10,907 bases of DNA. Origin: an uncultured Collinsella sp. Lineage in GTDB: Bacteria > Actinomycetota > Coriobacteriia > Coriobacteriales > Coriobacteriaceae. The position numbers were made by a program, and so were the translations under genes. The notes below the pieces were generated by a model. That model ran no database searches and was not told the DNA's origin. It was given only the letters and a program-made list of their open reading frames with translations. How positions within the stretch are numbered: the stretch's first letter is position 1; the number at the start of each line of letters is the position of its first letter. This document shows positions 1 to 6,979 of this stretch, in pieces. The stretch is taken from NCBI GenBank assembly GCA_900548515.1, contig URKU01000064.1, forward strand, positions 1-10,907, given 5' to 3'.

Positions 1-147
1 CCGACGATAGGCGACGCGTCCCGCGAAATCGAGTGGGGCGACATCGCACGGGCGACAAGGCTCATGCTCGCCGCGTCCGTATGCGCGCTCGTCGTCTTCG
101 GCGCCGCGCGCGCGGCGGTCGTGCTCGCCGTGGGGGCGATGGCATGA
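1..147 (+). CDS. cbiB: Adenosylcobinamide-phosphate synthase CbiB, C-terminal end (partial)
   Basis: The first 48 codons of frame 1 read through to a TGA at 145-147 and look like the tail of CbiB/CobD-type cobinamide-phosphate synthase. The visible piece begins PTIGDASREIEWGDIARA and continues into a hydrophobic, Ala/Val-rich segment that would be the last membrane helix, ending VGAMA. The IGD motif followed by a short amphipathic stretch and a final helix is the usual ending of this integral membrane family. CbiB joins adenosylcobyric acid to (R)-1-amino-2-propanol phosphate, the product of the next gene, so the pairing fits. The start and most of the protein lie outside the window. The stop codon overlaps the ATG of cobD (ATGA), which indicates translational coupling. 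The assignment rests on a short C-terminal match plus context. Confidence 0.82.
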   Translation, partial: PTIGDASREIEWGDIARATRLMLAASVCALVVFGAARAAVVLAVGAMA

Positions 148-1367
148 GGGAAGACCACGCCGCGTCCCGGGCTGCCGGGGGAATCCTGCGCGCCCGTACG
201 CATGGGGGCAGCTCGCAATCGCTCGGCATCGCTTGCGAAGGGGGCGCCTCCGACCTCATCGACTTCTCGGTGAACGTGAATCCGGCAGGCCCCTCGCCGC
301 GCGCCGTCGACGCAGCTTGCAAGGCGCTTTCTCGAATCGACGCCTACCCCGATAGGGAAAGCCTCGCACTCGTTCGCGCCCTAGGGCGCGCCCAGGGCAT
401 TCCCGAAGATACTATCGTCTGCGGCGCGGGCGCGTCTGACATCATCTGGCGGCTCGCCGCGGCGGTACGCCCGAAACGCATCGTCGTGTGCGCGCCGACG
501 TTCTCTGAATATGCGGAGGCGGCATCGTACTACGGCGCATCCGTGCAGGAGTTCCCGCTCTTCGAAGCGGACGACTTCGACGTGCCCGCCTCCTTCGCTC
601 GCGCGATCGAGGGGCCGGGAGACGTGGCGTACCTCTGCAATCCGAACAACCCGACGGGGCGCCTCGTCGACCCCCGCGTGATCGATGCCGTGGCATGCCG
701 CTGCGAGCAGGCGGGCGCGCTGCTCGTCGTGGACGAGTGCTTCCTCGGATTTGCGCCCGACGCCCGCGAAAGGAGCGTGGCCGCACGCGCCGCGTGTTCG
801 CGCCATGTGGCCGTGCTCTCCGCGTTCACCAAGCTCTACGGAATGGCGGGGTTGCGGTTGGGATATCTGATCAGCGGAAACGCCCAACTCCTCGAGGGGA
901 TCCGCCGGGCGGGGCAGGCGTGGCCCGTCTCCTCGGTCGCCGAGGCCGCGGGTATCGCCGCCCTGGAAGACGTCGAATACGTCTCGCGCACGCGCGATGT
1001 ATTGGCGGGCGAGCGAGCGTGGCTTTCCCACGAGCTCTCCTCGCTCGGGCTTTCCGTCGTGCCGTCGGATGCGAACTTCCTTTTAGTCCGGACACCGGCG
1101 AAAGACATCCCCGAGCGCCTGTATAAACAGGGGGTTTTGGTCCGCACGTGCGACTCGTTTTCGGTACTGTCCCGTTTCTGGTGCCGCGTCGCGGTGCGCA
1201 CGCGCAAGGAGAATGCCCGGCTTGCGATGGCGTTCGGCCGCGCGCTTCGGGCGGAAGGCGCATCGGGCGAAGGCGAACCCGACGAACGGGGCGGCGCTTC
1301 TTGCAGCGACGCTATGGCGGGCGCGGATGGCCGAGGCTCGGCGAAGGAGGTCGATACCCGTGGGTAG
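144..1367 (+). CDS. cobD: L-threonine-O-3-phosphate decarboxylase CobD (class-II-aminotransferase-like, PLP)
   Basis: A 407-residue PLP enzyme of the histidinol-phosphate aminotransferase fold. It is expected to decarboxylate L-threonine-O-3-phosphate to (R)-1-amino-2-propanol phosphate, the linker of the cobalamin nucleotide loop. The N-terminus has THGG followed by DFSVNVNPAGPSP, the CobD hallmark. NPNNPTG is at 166-172, the PLP-pyridine Asp is in DECFLGF (D197), the Schiff-base lysine is K230 in SAFTKLYG, and the substrate-carboxylate Arg is probably R348 in CRVAVRT. I chose ATG 144 because it overlaps the cbiB stop as ATGA and the protein family starts there; an open frame exists back to 33 but that stretch is Arg-rich noise read out of frame with cbiB. 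After about residue 374 a Gly/Ala/Asp/Glu/Ser-rich tail of about 33 residues extends beyond the usual roughly 360-residue family length, and its DNA carries the ribosome binding site of cbiP. Distinction from HisC rests on the THGG/DFSxNxNP start and the operon. Confidence 0.92.
   Translation: MREDHAASRAAGGILRARTHGGSSQSLGIACEGGASDLIDFSVNVNPAGPSPRAVDAACKALSRIDAYPDRESLALVRALGRAQGIPEDTIVCGAGASDIIWRLAAAVRPKRIVVCAPTFSEYAEAASYYGASVQEFPLFEADDFDVPASFARAIEGPGDVAYLCNPNNPTGRLVDPRVIDAVACRCEQAGALLVVDECFLGFAPDARERSVAARAACSRHVAVLSAFTKLYGMAGLRLGYLISGNAQLLEGIRRAGQAWPVSSVAEAAGIAALEDVEYVSRTRDVLAGERAWLSHELSSLGLSVVPSDANFLLVRTPAKDIPERLYKQGVLVRTCDSFSVLSRFWCRVAVRTRKENARLAMAFGRALRAEGASGEGEPDERGGASCSDAMAGADGRGSAKEVDTRG
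1345..1362 (+). promoter_or_regulatory. Ribosome binding site deciding the cbiP GTG start
   Basis: AGGAGG at 1345-1350 lies 9 bases before a GTG at 1360-1362, inside the last codons of cobD. The open frame of cbiP extends upstream to 1213 and has an ATG at 1327, but only the GTG has a strong Shine-Dalgarno at proper distance. From the GTG the protein starts VGRAKPIMIQGTMSNAGKS, matching the usual short lead-in of CobQ/CbiP before the QGTxSxxGKS motif. Confidence 0.8.
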
Positions 1368-2859
1368 GGCGAAGCCCATCATGATCCAGGGCACCATGTC
1401 GAACGCGGGGAAGAGCCTGCTTGCGGCGGGGCTGTGCCGTGTGCTTTCGCAGGACGGCCTGCGCGTGGCTCCCTTCAAGAGCCAGAACATGGCGCTCAAC
1501 AGCGGTGTCACGGCCGACGGGCTCGAGATGGGGCGCGCCCAGATCATGCAGGCCGAGGCGTGTGGCATCGTGCCCGACGTGCGTATGAACCCCATCCTGC
1601 TCAAGCCCGAAAGCGACCACCGAAGCCAGCTCATCGTTGCCGGCAAGGCGCAGGGAGCCTTCGCTGCGAGGGACTACTTCGCGCGAAAGAAGGCGCTCAT
1701 GCCGCAGATTTTGGAGTCGTTCGATTCGCTCGCGGAGGAAAACGACGTCATCGTCATCGAGGGCGCCGGCAGCCCCGCCGAAATCAACCTTGCCGAAAAC
1801 GACATCGTCAACATGGGGCTCGCGCGCGCCGTGTCCTCCCCCGTGCTGCTCGCGGGCGACATCGACCCAGGCGGGGTATTTGCCCAGCTCTACGGCACGG
1901 TCGCGCTCTTTGCGCCCGAGGATCGCGCGCTTTTGCGGGGGCTTGTTGTGAACAAGTTCCGCGGCGATGTGGAAATCCTCCGCCCGGGTTTGGCCCCGCT
2001 CGAGAAGATGTGCGGGGTTCCCGTCGTGGGGGTCGTGCCGTTTCTTACGCTCGACCTGGACGACGAGGACTCGCTCGCGCCGCGCCTATCTGCCCGCGAG
2101 GCGCGCGGCGTCATCGACGTCGCCGTCGTGCGCCTTCCGCATCTGTCGAACTTCACCGACTTCGACCCGCTTTCGCGCGTGCCCGGCATGGGCGTGCGCT
2201 ACGTTTCCTCGACGACCGATCTGGGCCGACCCGACCTGGTGGTGCTTCCCGGCTCGAAGTCCACGGTCGACGACGCGCGCTGGCTTGCGGCTAGCGGCAT
2301 CGGAGCCTGTGTACGCGCGCTTTCGGGCGCGGGCACGCCGGTGCTCGGCATATGCGGAGGCTACCAGCTTTTGGGAGACGAGCTTTCCGACCCGCACGGC
2401 AGGGAAGGCGCTGGCACCGCGCGCGGGCTCGGGCTCATCCCTGCAAGTACGGTGTTCAAGGAGGAAAAGCGCCTCGCCCAGTCGGAGCTGCGCATCACGG
2501 GCGCCCAAGGCGCGTTCTCGGTGTGGAACGGCATGACGGCGCGCGGGTACGAGATTCACGACGGCGAAACGACCGTCTCCTGCGCCCCTGCGGGCACGAT
2601 TGGCGGCAAACCAGAAGGCGCGGCCTGCGGAAACGTGTTCGGAACCTATCTCCACGGCCTGTTCGACGAACCGGGGGTGGCACTCGCCCTCGCGCGCTCG
2701 CTCGCGCGCATGCGCGGCCTGCCCGAGAGCGTCGTGGGTGCTGAGGGCGCGGTGTCCGCGGCCGATCACCGTGCGCGCGAGTTCGACCGCCTGGCCGACT
2801 CCGTGCGCGGGGCGCTCGACATGGAGTATGTCTACCGCATTATCGAGGAGGGCGTATGA
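1360..2859 (+). CDS. cbiP: Cobyric acid synthase CbiP/CobQ (glutamine-hydrolysing)
   Basis: A 499-residue enzyme, normal length for the family. It amidates the b, d, e and g carboxylates of adenosylcobyrinic acid a,c-diamide to give adenosylcobyric acid, using ATP and glutamine. The N-terminal dethiobiotin-synthetase-like ATPase domain (roughly residues 8-235) opens with QGTMSNAGKS at 10-19 and contains MNPILLKPESDHRSQ and EGAGSPAEINL, both typical. The C-terminal class-I glutamine amidotransferase domain (roughly 255-445) has the nucleophile C332 in GICGGYQLLG, a YEIHDG motif and the catalytic-site His H432 in GTYLHGLFD. The GTG start overlaps the cobD stop by 8 bases, and its TGA overlaps the ATG of the next gene as ATGA. 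The paralogous a,c-diamide synthase CbiA has the same fold, but the N-terminal motif, length and MNPILLKP block fit CbiP. No key residue is missing. Confidence 0.96.
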   Translation: MGRAKPIMIQGTMSNAGKSLLAAGLCRVLSQDGLRVAPFKSQNMALNSGVTADGLEMGRAQIMQAEACGIVPDVRMNPILLKPESDHRSQLIVAGKAQGAFAARDYFARKKALMPQILESFDSLAEENDVIVIEGAGSPAEINLAENDIVNMGLARAVSSPVLLAGDIDPGGVFAQLYGTVALFAPEDRALLRGLVVNKFRGDVEILRPGLAPLEKMCGVPVVGVVPFLTLDLDDEDSLAPRLSAREARGVIDVAVVRLPHLSNFTDFDPLSRVPGMGVRYVSSTTDLGRPDLVVLPGSKSTVDDARWLAASGIGACVRALSGAGTPVLGICGGYQLLGDELSDPHGREGAGTARGLGLIPASTVFKEEKRLAQSELRITGAQGAFSVWNGMTARGYEIHDGETTVSCAPAGTIGGKPEGAACGNVFGTYLHGLFDEPGVALALARSLARMRGLPESVVGAEGAVSAADHRAREFDRLADSVRGALDMEYVYRIIEEGV

Positions 2860-3371
2860 TCCACGTGTATCATGGCGACGGCAAAGGCAAGACCACGGCG
2901 GCGATGGGGCTCGCCCTTCGCATGCTCGCCGCAGGCCGCCGCGTCGTCGTTGTGCAGTTCCTGAAAGACGGCGAAAGCGGGGAGGCGCGCCTGCTCGCCG
3001 AGCATTTCGGCGTGCCCGTGTTCGCGGGGAAGGCGTCGGACAAGTTTACCTGGTCCATGACGTCGGAAGAACTTGCCGCGACGCGCGAGCTGCACGATGG
3101 GAACCTCGCTTCCGCGCTCGCCGAGCTCGAGGGCGCGCAGGAGGGGCTGCTCGTGCTCGACGAGGCGCTCGACGCGCTTTCGAAGGGGCTTGTCGACGAG
3201 GCGCTCGTGGACCGCGCGCTCGATATGTCCGCGCGCGGCGTCGAAGTAGCGCTCACCGGGCGCGCGCCTTCCCGCAAGATCGTGGAGAAGGCCGACTACA
3301 TAACCGAGATGCGGTGCGAGAAACACCCCTACGAGCAGGGGATATGTGCAAGGGAAGGAGTGGAGTACTAG
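2856..3371 (+). CDS. cobO: Corrinoid (cobyrinic acid a,c-diamide) adenosyltransferase, CobO/CobA/BtuR family
   Basis: A 171-residue P-loop protein that transfers the 5'-deoxyadenosyl group of ATP to reduced Co(I) corrinoid. The Walker A-like loop GDGKGKTTA is at 7-15, right at the N-terminus. It is followed by VVVVQFLKDG, the Asp/Glu block LLVLDEALDAL, the LTGR block (usually LTGR-P or LTGRnxP) and the closing GICAREGVEY, which matches the GIxAxxGIE ending of the family. It is shorter than the roughly 196-residue enterobacterial BtuR, because it lacks the N-terminal extension before the P-loop. ATG 2856 overlaps the cbiP stop, with AGGAGG at 2846-2851 four bases upstream. The unrelated PduO and EutT adenosyltransferase families are excluded by the N-terminal P-loop. 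Position within the biosynthetic operon suggests a role in de novo synthesis rather than only salvage; this is inference. Confidence 0.95.
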   Translation: MIHVYHGDGKGKTTAAMGLALRMLAAGRRVVVVQFLKDGESGEARLLAEHFGVPVFAGKASDKFTWSMTSEELAATRELHDGNLASALAELEGAQEGLLVLDEALDALSKGLVDEALVDRALDMSARGVEVALTGRAPSRKIVEKADYITEMRCEKHPYEQGICAREGVEY

Positions 3372-4013
3372 ATGGATTCCAAGGAGATGGCGCCCGGCGA
3401 CATCGAGCGGCGCAGCTTTGAAATCATCACCGAAGAGCTCGGCGGCCGCACGTTCCCGCCGCTCGAAGAGCCCGTCGTGAAGCGCGTCATCCACACCACT
3501 GCCGACTTCTCGTACGCCGATTCCCTCGTGTTCACCCATGACGCCGCGCACTGTGCGCTCGACGCACTGCGCGCAGGGGCCACGGTGCTCACCGATACGA
3601 ACATGGCGCTCGCAGGCATAAGCAAGCCCGCGCTCGCGAAGATCGGCTGCCAGGCCGTGTGCTATATGGCCGACCCGGATGTCGCCGCAACGGCGCGCGC
3701 CGCGGGCACGACTCGCGCCGTTGCGAGCATGGACAAAGCTTGCGGCATCGAGGGTCCGCTCATCGTGGCCGTCGGCAACGCTCCCACAGCACTTCTGCGC
3801 CTCGCTGAGCTCATGGACGCGGGGAAGATCGCGCCCGCGCTCGTCGTTGGGGTGCCGGTTGGGTTTGTGAACGTGGTCGAGGCGAAAGAGGAACTACTCG
3901 CGCGACGCGTGCCGGCCATCGTCGCGAGGGGTCGCAAGGGCGGCTCGACCGTGGCGGCCGCCATTATGAACGCGCTGCTCTACCAGATCACGCGCCCAGG
4001 CGGCCCGAAGTGA
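3372..4013 (+). CDS. cbiC: (Cobalt-)precorrin-8X methylmutase CbiC/CobH
   Basis: A 213-residue enzyme that moves the methyl group from C-11 to C-12, turning (cobalt-)precorrin-8 into (hydrogeno)cobyrinic acid. The catalytic histidine is H41 in RVIHTTADFSYA, the position of His43 in CobH. Other family blocks seen are GATVLTDTNMALAGI, AVGNAPTALL, VVGVPVGFVNVVEAKE and KGGSTVAAA at 189-197. Length is typical. ATG 3372 follows the cobO TAG directly with no spacer; a GGAG at 3362-3365 and AGGAG at 3356-3360 serve as ribosome binding sites. In an anaerobe the substrate is presumably the cobalt-containing form, consistent with neighbouring Cbi-type genes, but the sequence alone does not show metal preference. 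The last four bases overlap the next gene (GTGA). Confidence 0.96.
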   Translation: MDSKEMAPGDIERRSFEIITEELGGRTFPPLEEPVVKRVIHTTADFSYADSLVFTHDAAHCALDALRAGATVLTDTNMALAGISKPALAKIGCQAVCYMADPDVAATARAAGTTRAVASMDKACGIEGPLIVAVGNAPTALLRLAELMDAGKIAPALVVGVPVGFVNVVEAKEELLARRVPAIVARGRKGGSTVAAAIMNALLYQITRPGGPK

Positions 4014-4783
4014 CGGCCCCCGCATCCGCGCCGGCGCTGCGCATCTTCGCCGGCACCACCGAGGGCCGCCTTCTGTGCGAATGGGCGAGCGGGGCGGGCA
4101 TCCCCGCCCGTGCCTACGTGGCAACCGAGTACGGAGGCGAGCTTTTGGGCGAGCTTCCGGGCATCGAGGTGCATGCGGGCAGGCTCGACGAGGCCGACAT
4201 GGAGCGTGAGCTTTCCGGCGCGCGCATCGTCGTCGACGCCACGCACCCCTTCGCTACGCTCGCAAGCGGCAACATCCGGGCCGCTTCGCTCGCCGTGGGT
4301 GCACGATGCCTGCGCCTTACGCGCCCGGTCGAGGCGCTGCCCAAAGGCGTCGTGTCGGTCGCGTCGATCGCCTGCGCGGCGCGCTTTCTCTCCGAGAACC
4401 CGGGTCGCGCGCTTCTCACGACGGGGAGCAAGGAGCTTGCTCCCTACACGCGCGTCGCCGATTTCGCGGAGCGCTTCTTCGTGCGTGTGCTCCCGCTGCC
4501 CGGTGCTATAACGAAGTGCATCGACGCGGGGTTTTCGCCGTCGCACGTCATCGGCATGCAGGGGCCCTTCACCCGCGAGCTCAACGAGGCGATGCTTCGG
4601 CAGGTGGGCGCCCAGTGGCTTGTGACCAAGGACTCGGGAACCGTAGGCGGCACGGCCGAGAAGATCGCCTCCGCGCGCGACGTGGGAGCGCACTGTATCG
4701 TGGTCGCCCGTCCCGCCGAGGGAGGCGGGGCCCTTTCGCTTCGGGAAGTGGAAGACGCGCTCTTACGGGAGTTCGCGCGCTAG
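4010..4783 (+). CDS. cbiJ: (Cobalt-)precorrin-6A reductase CbiJ/CobK
   Basis: A 257-residue reductase expected to use NAD(P)H to reduce the macrocycle of (cobalt-)precorrin-6A. Family motifs in order: IFAGTTEGR at 12-20 (nucleotide-binding N-terminus), VDATHPFA around 75-82, LLTTGSKELAPYT, VIGMQGPFTRELNEAM, and LVTKDSGTVGGTAEKI near the C-terminus. The start is GTG 4010, whose last two bases overlap the cbiC TGA (GTGA); a clear Shine-Dalgarno is not visible, so translation is probably coupled to cbiC. The first nine residues are Ala/Pro-rich and are probably a lead-in rather than a signal, since the Rossmann-like start follows at once. This is the last gene of the visible operon; the next coding-like sequence downstream is a transposase remnant. 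Confidence 0.94.
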   Translation: MTAPASAPALRIFAGTTEGRLLCEWASGAGIPARAYVATEYGGELLGELPGIEVHAGRLDEADMERELSGARIVVDATHPFATLASGNIRAASLAVGARCLRLTRPVEALPKGVVSVASIACAARFLSENPGRALLTTGSKELAPYTRVADFAERFFVRVLPLPGAITKCIDAGFSPSHVIGMQGPFTRELNEAMLRQVGAQWLVTKDSGTVGGTAEKIASARDVGAHCIVVARPAEGGGALSLREVEDALLREFAR

Positions 4784-4796
4784 GCGCTCGCCGCGC

Positions 4797-4925
4797 ATGC
4801 GTGCCCTCCCGTCTGCGAGGAGGAGCGCCCCGAGCAAGCTCGACCCGTACAAGCCTGTCATCCGCCAATCGCTCGAGGACGACGCACGGAACTGGCGCAA
4901 GCAGCCCTTCAATAAGTTGCGGTGA
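4797..4925 (+). pseudogene. Probable IS21-family transposase (IstA-like) remnant
   Basis: This short frame encodes 42 residues. The middle part reads SKLDPYKPVIRQSLEDD, followed by a stretch ending WRKQ. The pattern (K)LDPYKP-hydrophobic-I-x-x-x-L-x-x-D, then RKQ before the expected His-Thr-Ala, resembles the region of IS21-type IstA between the helix-turn-helix and the DDE catalytic core. After RKQ the similarity stops: the next residues PFNKLR run into the palindrome at 4911 and hit TGA at 4923. No upstream helix-turn-helix and no downstream DDE domain are present, since cbiJ ends at 4783. If the reading is right, the element is a decayed scrap of about 85-100 bases. The family call is made from memory of the motif, not a search, so confidence is moderate. 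An alternative is a chance frame. Confidence 0.5.
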
Positions 4926-4985
4926 AATAGCGTCTGTTTTTGCTGCTAAATAGCATATTCAGTCCCTAATTCACCGTAACTTGTT
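4911..4985. repeat. 75-base imperfect palindrome between convergent operons
   Basis: The left arm at 4911-4930 (AATAAGTTGCGGTGAAATAG) and the right arm at 4966-4985 (CTAATTCACCGTAACTTGTT) are reverse complements at 17 of 20 positions, separated by a 35-base AT-rich centre. The centre contains a second copy of AAATAGC (4948-4954; first copy 4925-4931) and a T5 run at 4937-4941. It sits between the 3' end of the cobalamin operon and the 3' end of the minus-strand permease gene. It could therefore act as a shared terminator or mRNA 3'-end structure. Its sharp start next to the truncated transposase frame also fits a small mobile palindromic element (REP/MITE-like). No target-site duplication is evident. 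Confidence 0.72.
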
Positions 4986-4994
4986 GGTGGTGGC

Positions 4995-6209
4995 TTACTG
5001 GTAGCGTAGGCATTCCACCGGGTCGAGCTTTGCTGCACAGCGAGCGGGGTAGAAGCCAAAGATTACGCCGATGCCGACCGATACGGCGAAGGCCAGCAGT
5101 ACCGTGGCGATTGAAAAGCTCGGTGTGATTTGCCCGCTGGCACCGAGCTCGCCGAGAACCCCTGATCCTGCGGCAAACATCGCAAGAGCCCAGGCCAGCA
5201 GATAGCCAATCAGGACACCCAACAGTCCGCCGGTGACGCACAGCGCCGAGGACTCGGCCAAAAACTGCGCGGTGATATCGCGACGACTTGCGCCCAGGGC
5301 ACGGCGAATGCCGATCTCACGGATGCGCTCAGTCACGTTGGTGAGCATCATATTCATAATGCCGATACCGCCGACAAGCAGCGAGATGCTGGCGACAGCG
5401 CCCATGATGAGCGAGAACGCGCCCATAAAGGAGTTGAGTGCATCGATGGCGCTTTTCATGGAGGTCGCCGATACACTGTCGTACTCATCATCCTCCGCGA
5501 TGCCCTTCATTGCGCGCACCTTGGACTCGATGGTCTTACAAAGCTCGTCCATGTCTGTGCCCTCGGCGGCAAGAGCCGTCACGCTGGGGAATGAAGGATT
5601 TTCGTCGCCAAACAGGCCTGAGATGGTTTCGCGCGGCATATACAGCGTGAGCGAGCCCATGGAGTCGTTGCCGCCATCAATCACACCTACAATCTGCGCC
5701 TCGCCGTTGGACACCTTGATGGTTTTCCCCAGCGCATCCTGTTCGTTGCCGTAAAGCTGATCGGCGCCGCCGCGGCTGATGAGCGCCACGCGCGAGCCTG
5801 ATTGGGACTCGGCCTGGGAATAGGTGCGCCCCGCAACGAGCTTGCTGGCCCCCACGGCGTCGAGCATGTCGCTATCGACACCCTGTGCCATGACGGTATA
5901 GCTTTTATCGCCGGTCTTATACTCGGTATACGCGCTGTCGACAATGCCGATCTGCTCTATCTGCGGCACCAGTTTTTGAAGCTTCTCGATGTCGGACTCG
6001 GTGAGTTCTTGCGACGAATAGATTTGCACCATGCGTGCCGCATTGAGGCCCAGACTGTTGACCAGGTTGTTTTGGATGCCGCCGATGAGCGAAGTCATGG
6101 CGATAACCGAGGCGATGCCGATGACAATGCCCAGGATGGTGAGCAGGCTGCGCCCCTTGTTGGCTTCGAGCGAGTGAAGGGCTTCCTGGATGAGATCGCG
6201 GGCGCTCAT
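4995..6209 (-). CDS. FtsX/MacB-type ABC transporter permease
   Basis: A 404-residue MacB-like permease. An N-terminal amphipathic stretch (RDLIQEALHSLEANKGR) leads to transmembrane helix 1 at about 21-43. A large extracytoplasmic MacB periplasmic-core-type domain follows (about 44-255), then three more helices at about 262-289, 320-347 and 363-386. Diagnostic FtsX-family blocks are NVTERIREIGIRRALGA at 291-307 and GFYPARCAAKLDPVECLR at 385-402. Start ATG at 6209 is preceded by AAAGGAG seven bases away and overlaps the ATPase stop as ATGA. With the ATPase and the adaptor it should form a mechanotransmission-type exporter; the substrate cannot be read from sequence (antimicrobial peptides, macrolides or envelope components are family options). 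Unlike MacB itself the nucleotide-binding domain is a separate protein, as in YknYZ. FtsEX is unlikely because FtsX has a different topology and motif set and there is an adaptor gene. Confidence 0.95.
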   Translation of the reverse strand: MSARDLIQEALHSLEANKGRSLLTILGIVIGIASVIAMTSLIGGIQNNLVNSLGLNAARMVQIYSSQELTESDIEKLQKLVPQIEQIGIVDSAYTEYKTGDKSYTVMAQGVDSDMLDAVGASKLVAGRTYSQAESQSGSRVALISRGGADQLYGNEQDALGKTIKVSNGEAQIVGVIDGGNDSMGSLTLYMPRETISGLFGDENPSFPSVTALAAEGTDMDELCKTIESKVRAMKGIAEDDEYDSVSATSMKSAIDALNSFMGAFSLIMGAVASISLLVGGIGIMNMMLTNVTERIREIGIRRALGASRRDITAQFLAESSALCVTGGLLGVLIGYLLAWALAMFAAGSGVLGELGASGQITPSFSIATVLLAFAVSVGIGVIFGFYPARCAAKLDPVECLRYQ

Positions 6210-6979
6210 GCCATCTCTCCTTTCGGCGGGTTGGCGGAGGCGGAAATCCTGGGCAGGCTATCCACGGCGCTGCGCAGGGTCCGCGGTGCATGTGGAATAT
6301 ACGCGCCGTCGTGAATGCGACCGTCGCGGATGGTCACGGCACGGTCGGCCTCGGCGGCGATGCCGGGGTCGTGTGTGATGAGCACGATGGTTTTGCCGCG
6401 CTCCTGAAGTCTATGGAAGGTCTCCATTACAAGCGCTCCGGTAGCGGAGTCCAGGTTTCCCGTCGGCTCATCGGCCAGGATGATGGGCGGGTCATTGACG
6501 AGGGCGCGCGCGATGGCGACGCGCTGCATCTGGCCGCCCGAGAGCTCGGATATGCGGTGGTCCCAGTGGTCGACCGGTAGCGTGACGGCCTGCAGCGCGT
6601 GCACGGCGCGCATCTCGCGCTGGCTACGGGGCATATTGGTGTAGGCCAGCGGCAGCATCACGTTTTCGATAACCGACAGGCGCGGCAGCAGGTTGAAGCT
6701 CTGAAAGACAAAGCCAATGCTCAGGGCGCGAACTTCGGTGAGCTCCTCATCATCGAGCTCGGCCACGTTGAGCCCTTGCAGGTAGTAGTCGCCCGCCGTC
6801 GGCTTATCCAGACAGCCGAGGATGTTCATGAGCGTCGACTTGCCCGAGCCCGAGGGGCCGGTGATAGCGACGAATTCGCCGGGATTTACCGCCAGGCTCA
6901 CGTTGTGCAGGATGTGGGCGCACCCCGCCTCGCTCTCAAAGATGCGGTGCACGTTGCGGATGTCGATAACGGGACGCAT
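6206..6979 (-). CDS. ABC transporter ATP-binding protein (MacB/LolD/YknY subfamily)
   Basis: A 257-residue cytoplasmic ATPase that powers the permease encoded next. All nucleotide-binding motifs are intact: Walker A GPSGSGKST at 41-49, Q-loop Q93 in FVFQSFNLLP, signature LSGGQMQR at 146-153, Walker B IILADE at 166-171 with catalytic E171, D-loop GNLD, and switch H203 in LITHD. The block DEPTGNLDS and the Q-loop context FQSFNLLP are characteristic of the MacB/LolD/FtsE branch. About 25 residues follow the conserved core and end in PPKGEMA, so the core family length is normal with a short extra tail. ATG at 6979 shares one base with the stop of the adaptor gene (TAATG on the coding strand). Its own stop overlaps the permease start. 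The tight coupling points to fixed stoichiometry. Confidence 0.97.
   Translation of the reverse strand: MRPVIDIRNVHRIFESEAGCAHILHNVSLAVNPGEFVAITGPSGSGKSTLMNILGCLDKPTAGDYYLQGLNVAELDDEELTEVRALSIGFVFQSFNLLPRLSVIENVMLPLAYTNMPRSQREMRAVHALQAVTLPVDHWDHRISELSGGQMQRVAIARALVNDPPIILADEPTGNLDSATGALVMETFHRLQERGKTIVLITHDPGIAAEADRAVTIRDGRIHDGAYIPHAPRTLRSAVDSLPRISASANPPKGEMA

Noticed and set aside
33..143. Upstream in-frame extension of cobD to ATG 33
   Set aside because: It would overlap the real CbiB tail out of frame, and the peptide is Arg/Gly-rich without CobD similarity; ATG 144 overlaps the cbiB stop in the typical ATGA way.
1213..1359. Longer cbiP from ATG 1213 or ATG 1327
   Set aside because: The extra residues are Arg/Ala-rich shadow of cobD, and AGGAGG is placed for the GTG at 1360.
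2600..3421. A 273-codon plus-strand frame over the cbiP/cobO junction
   Set aside because: Arg/Ala-rich out-of-frame reading of two confirmed genes, common in high-G+C DNA.
4995..6979. FtsEX cell-division pair
   Set aside because: The permease has MacB-type ectodomain size and motifs, and an adaptor gene precedes the pair, which FtsEX lacks.
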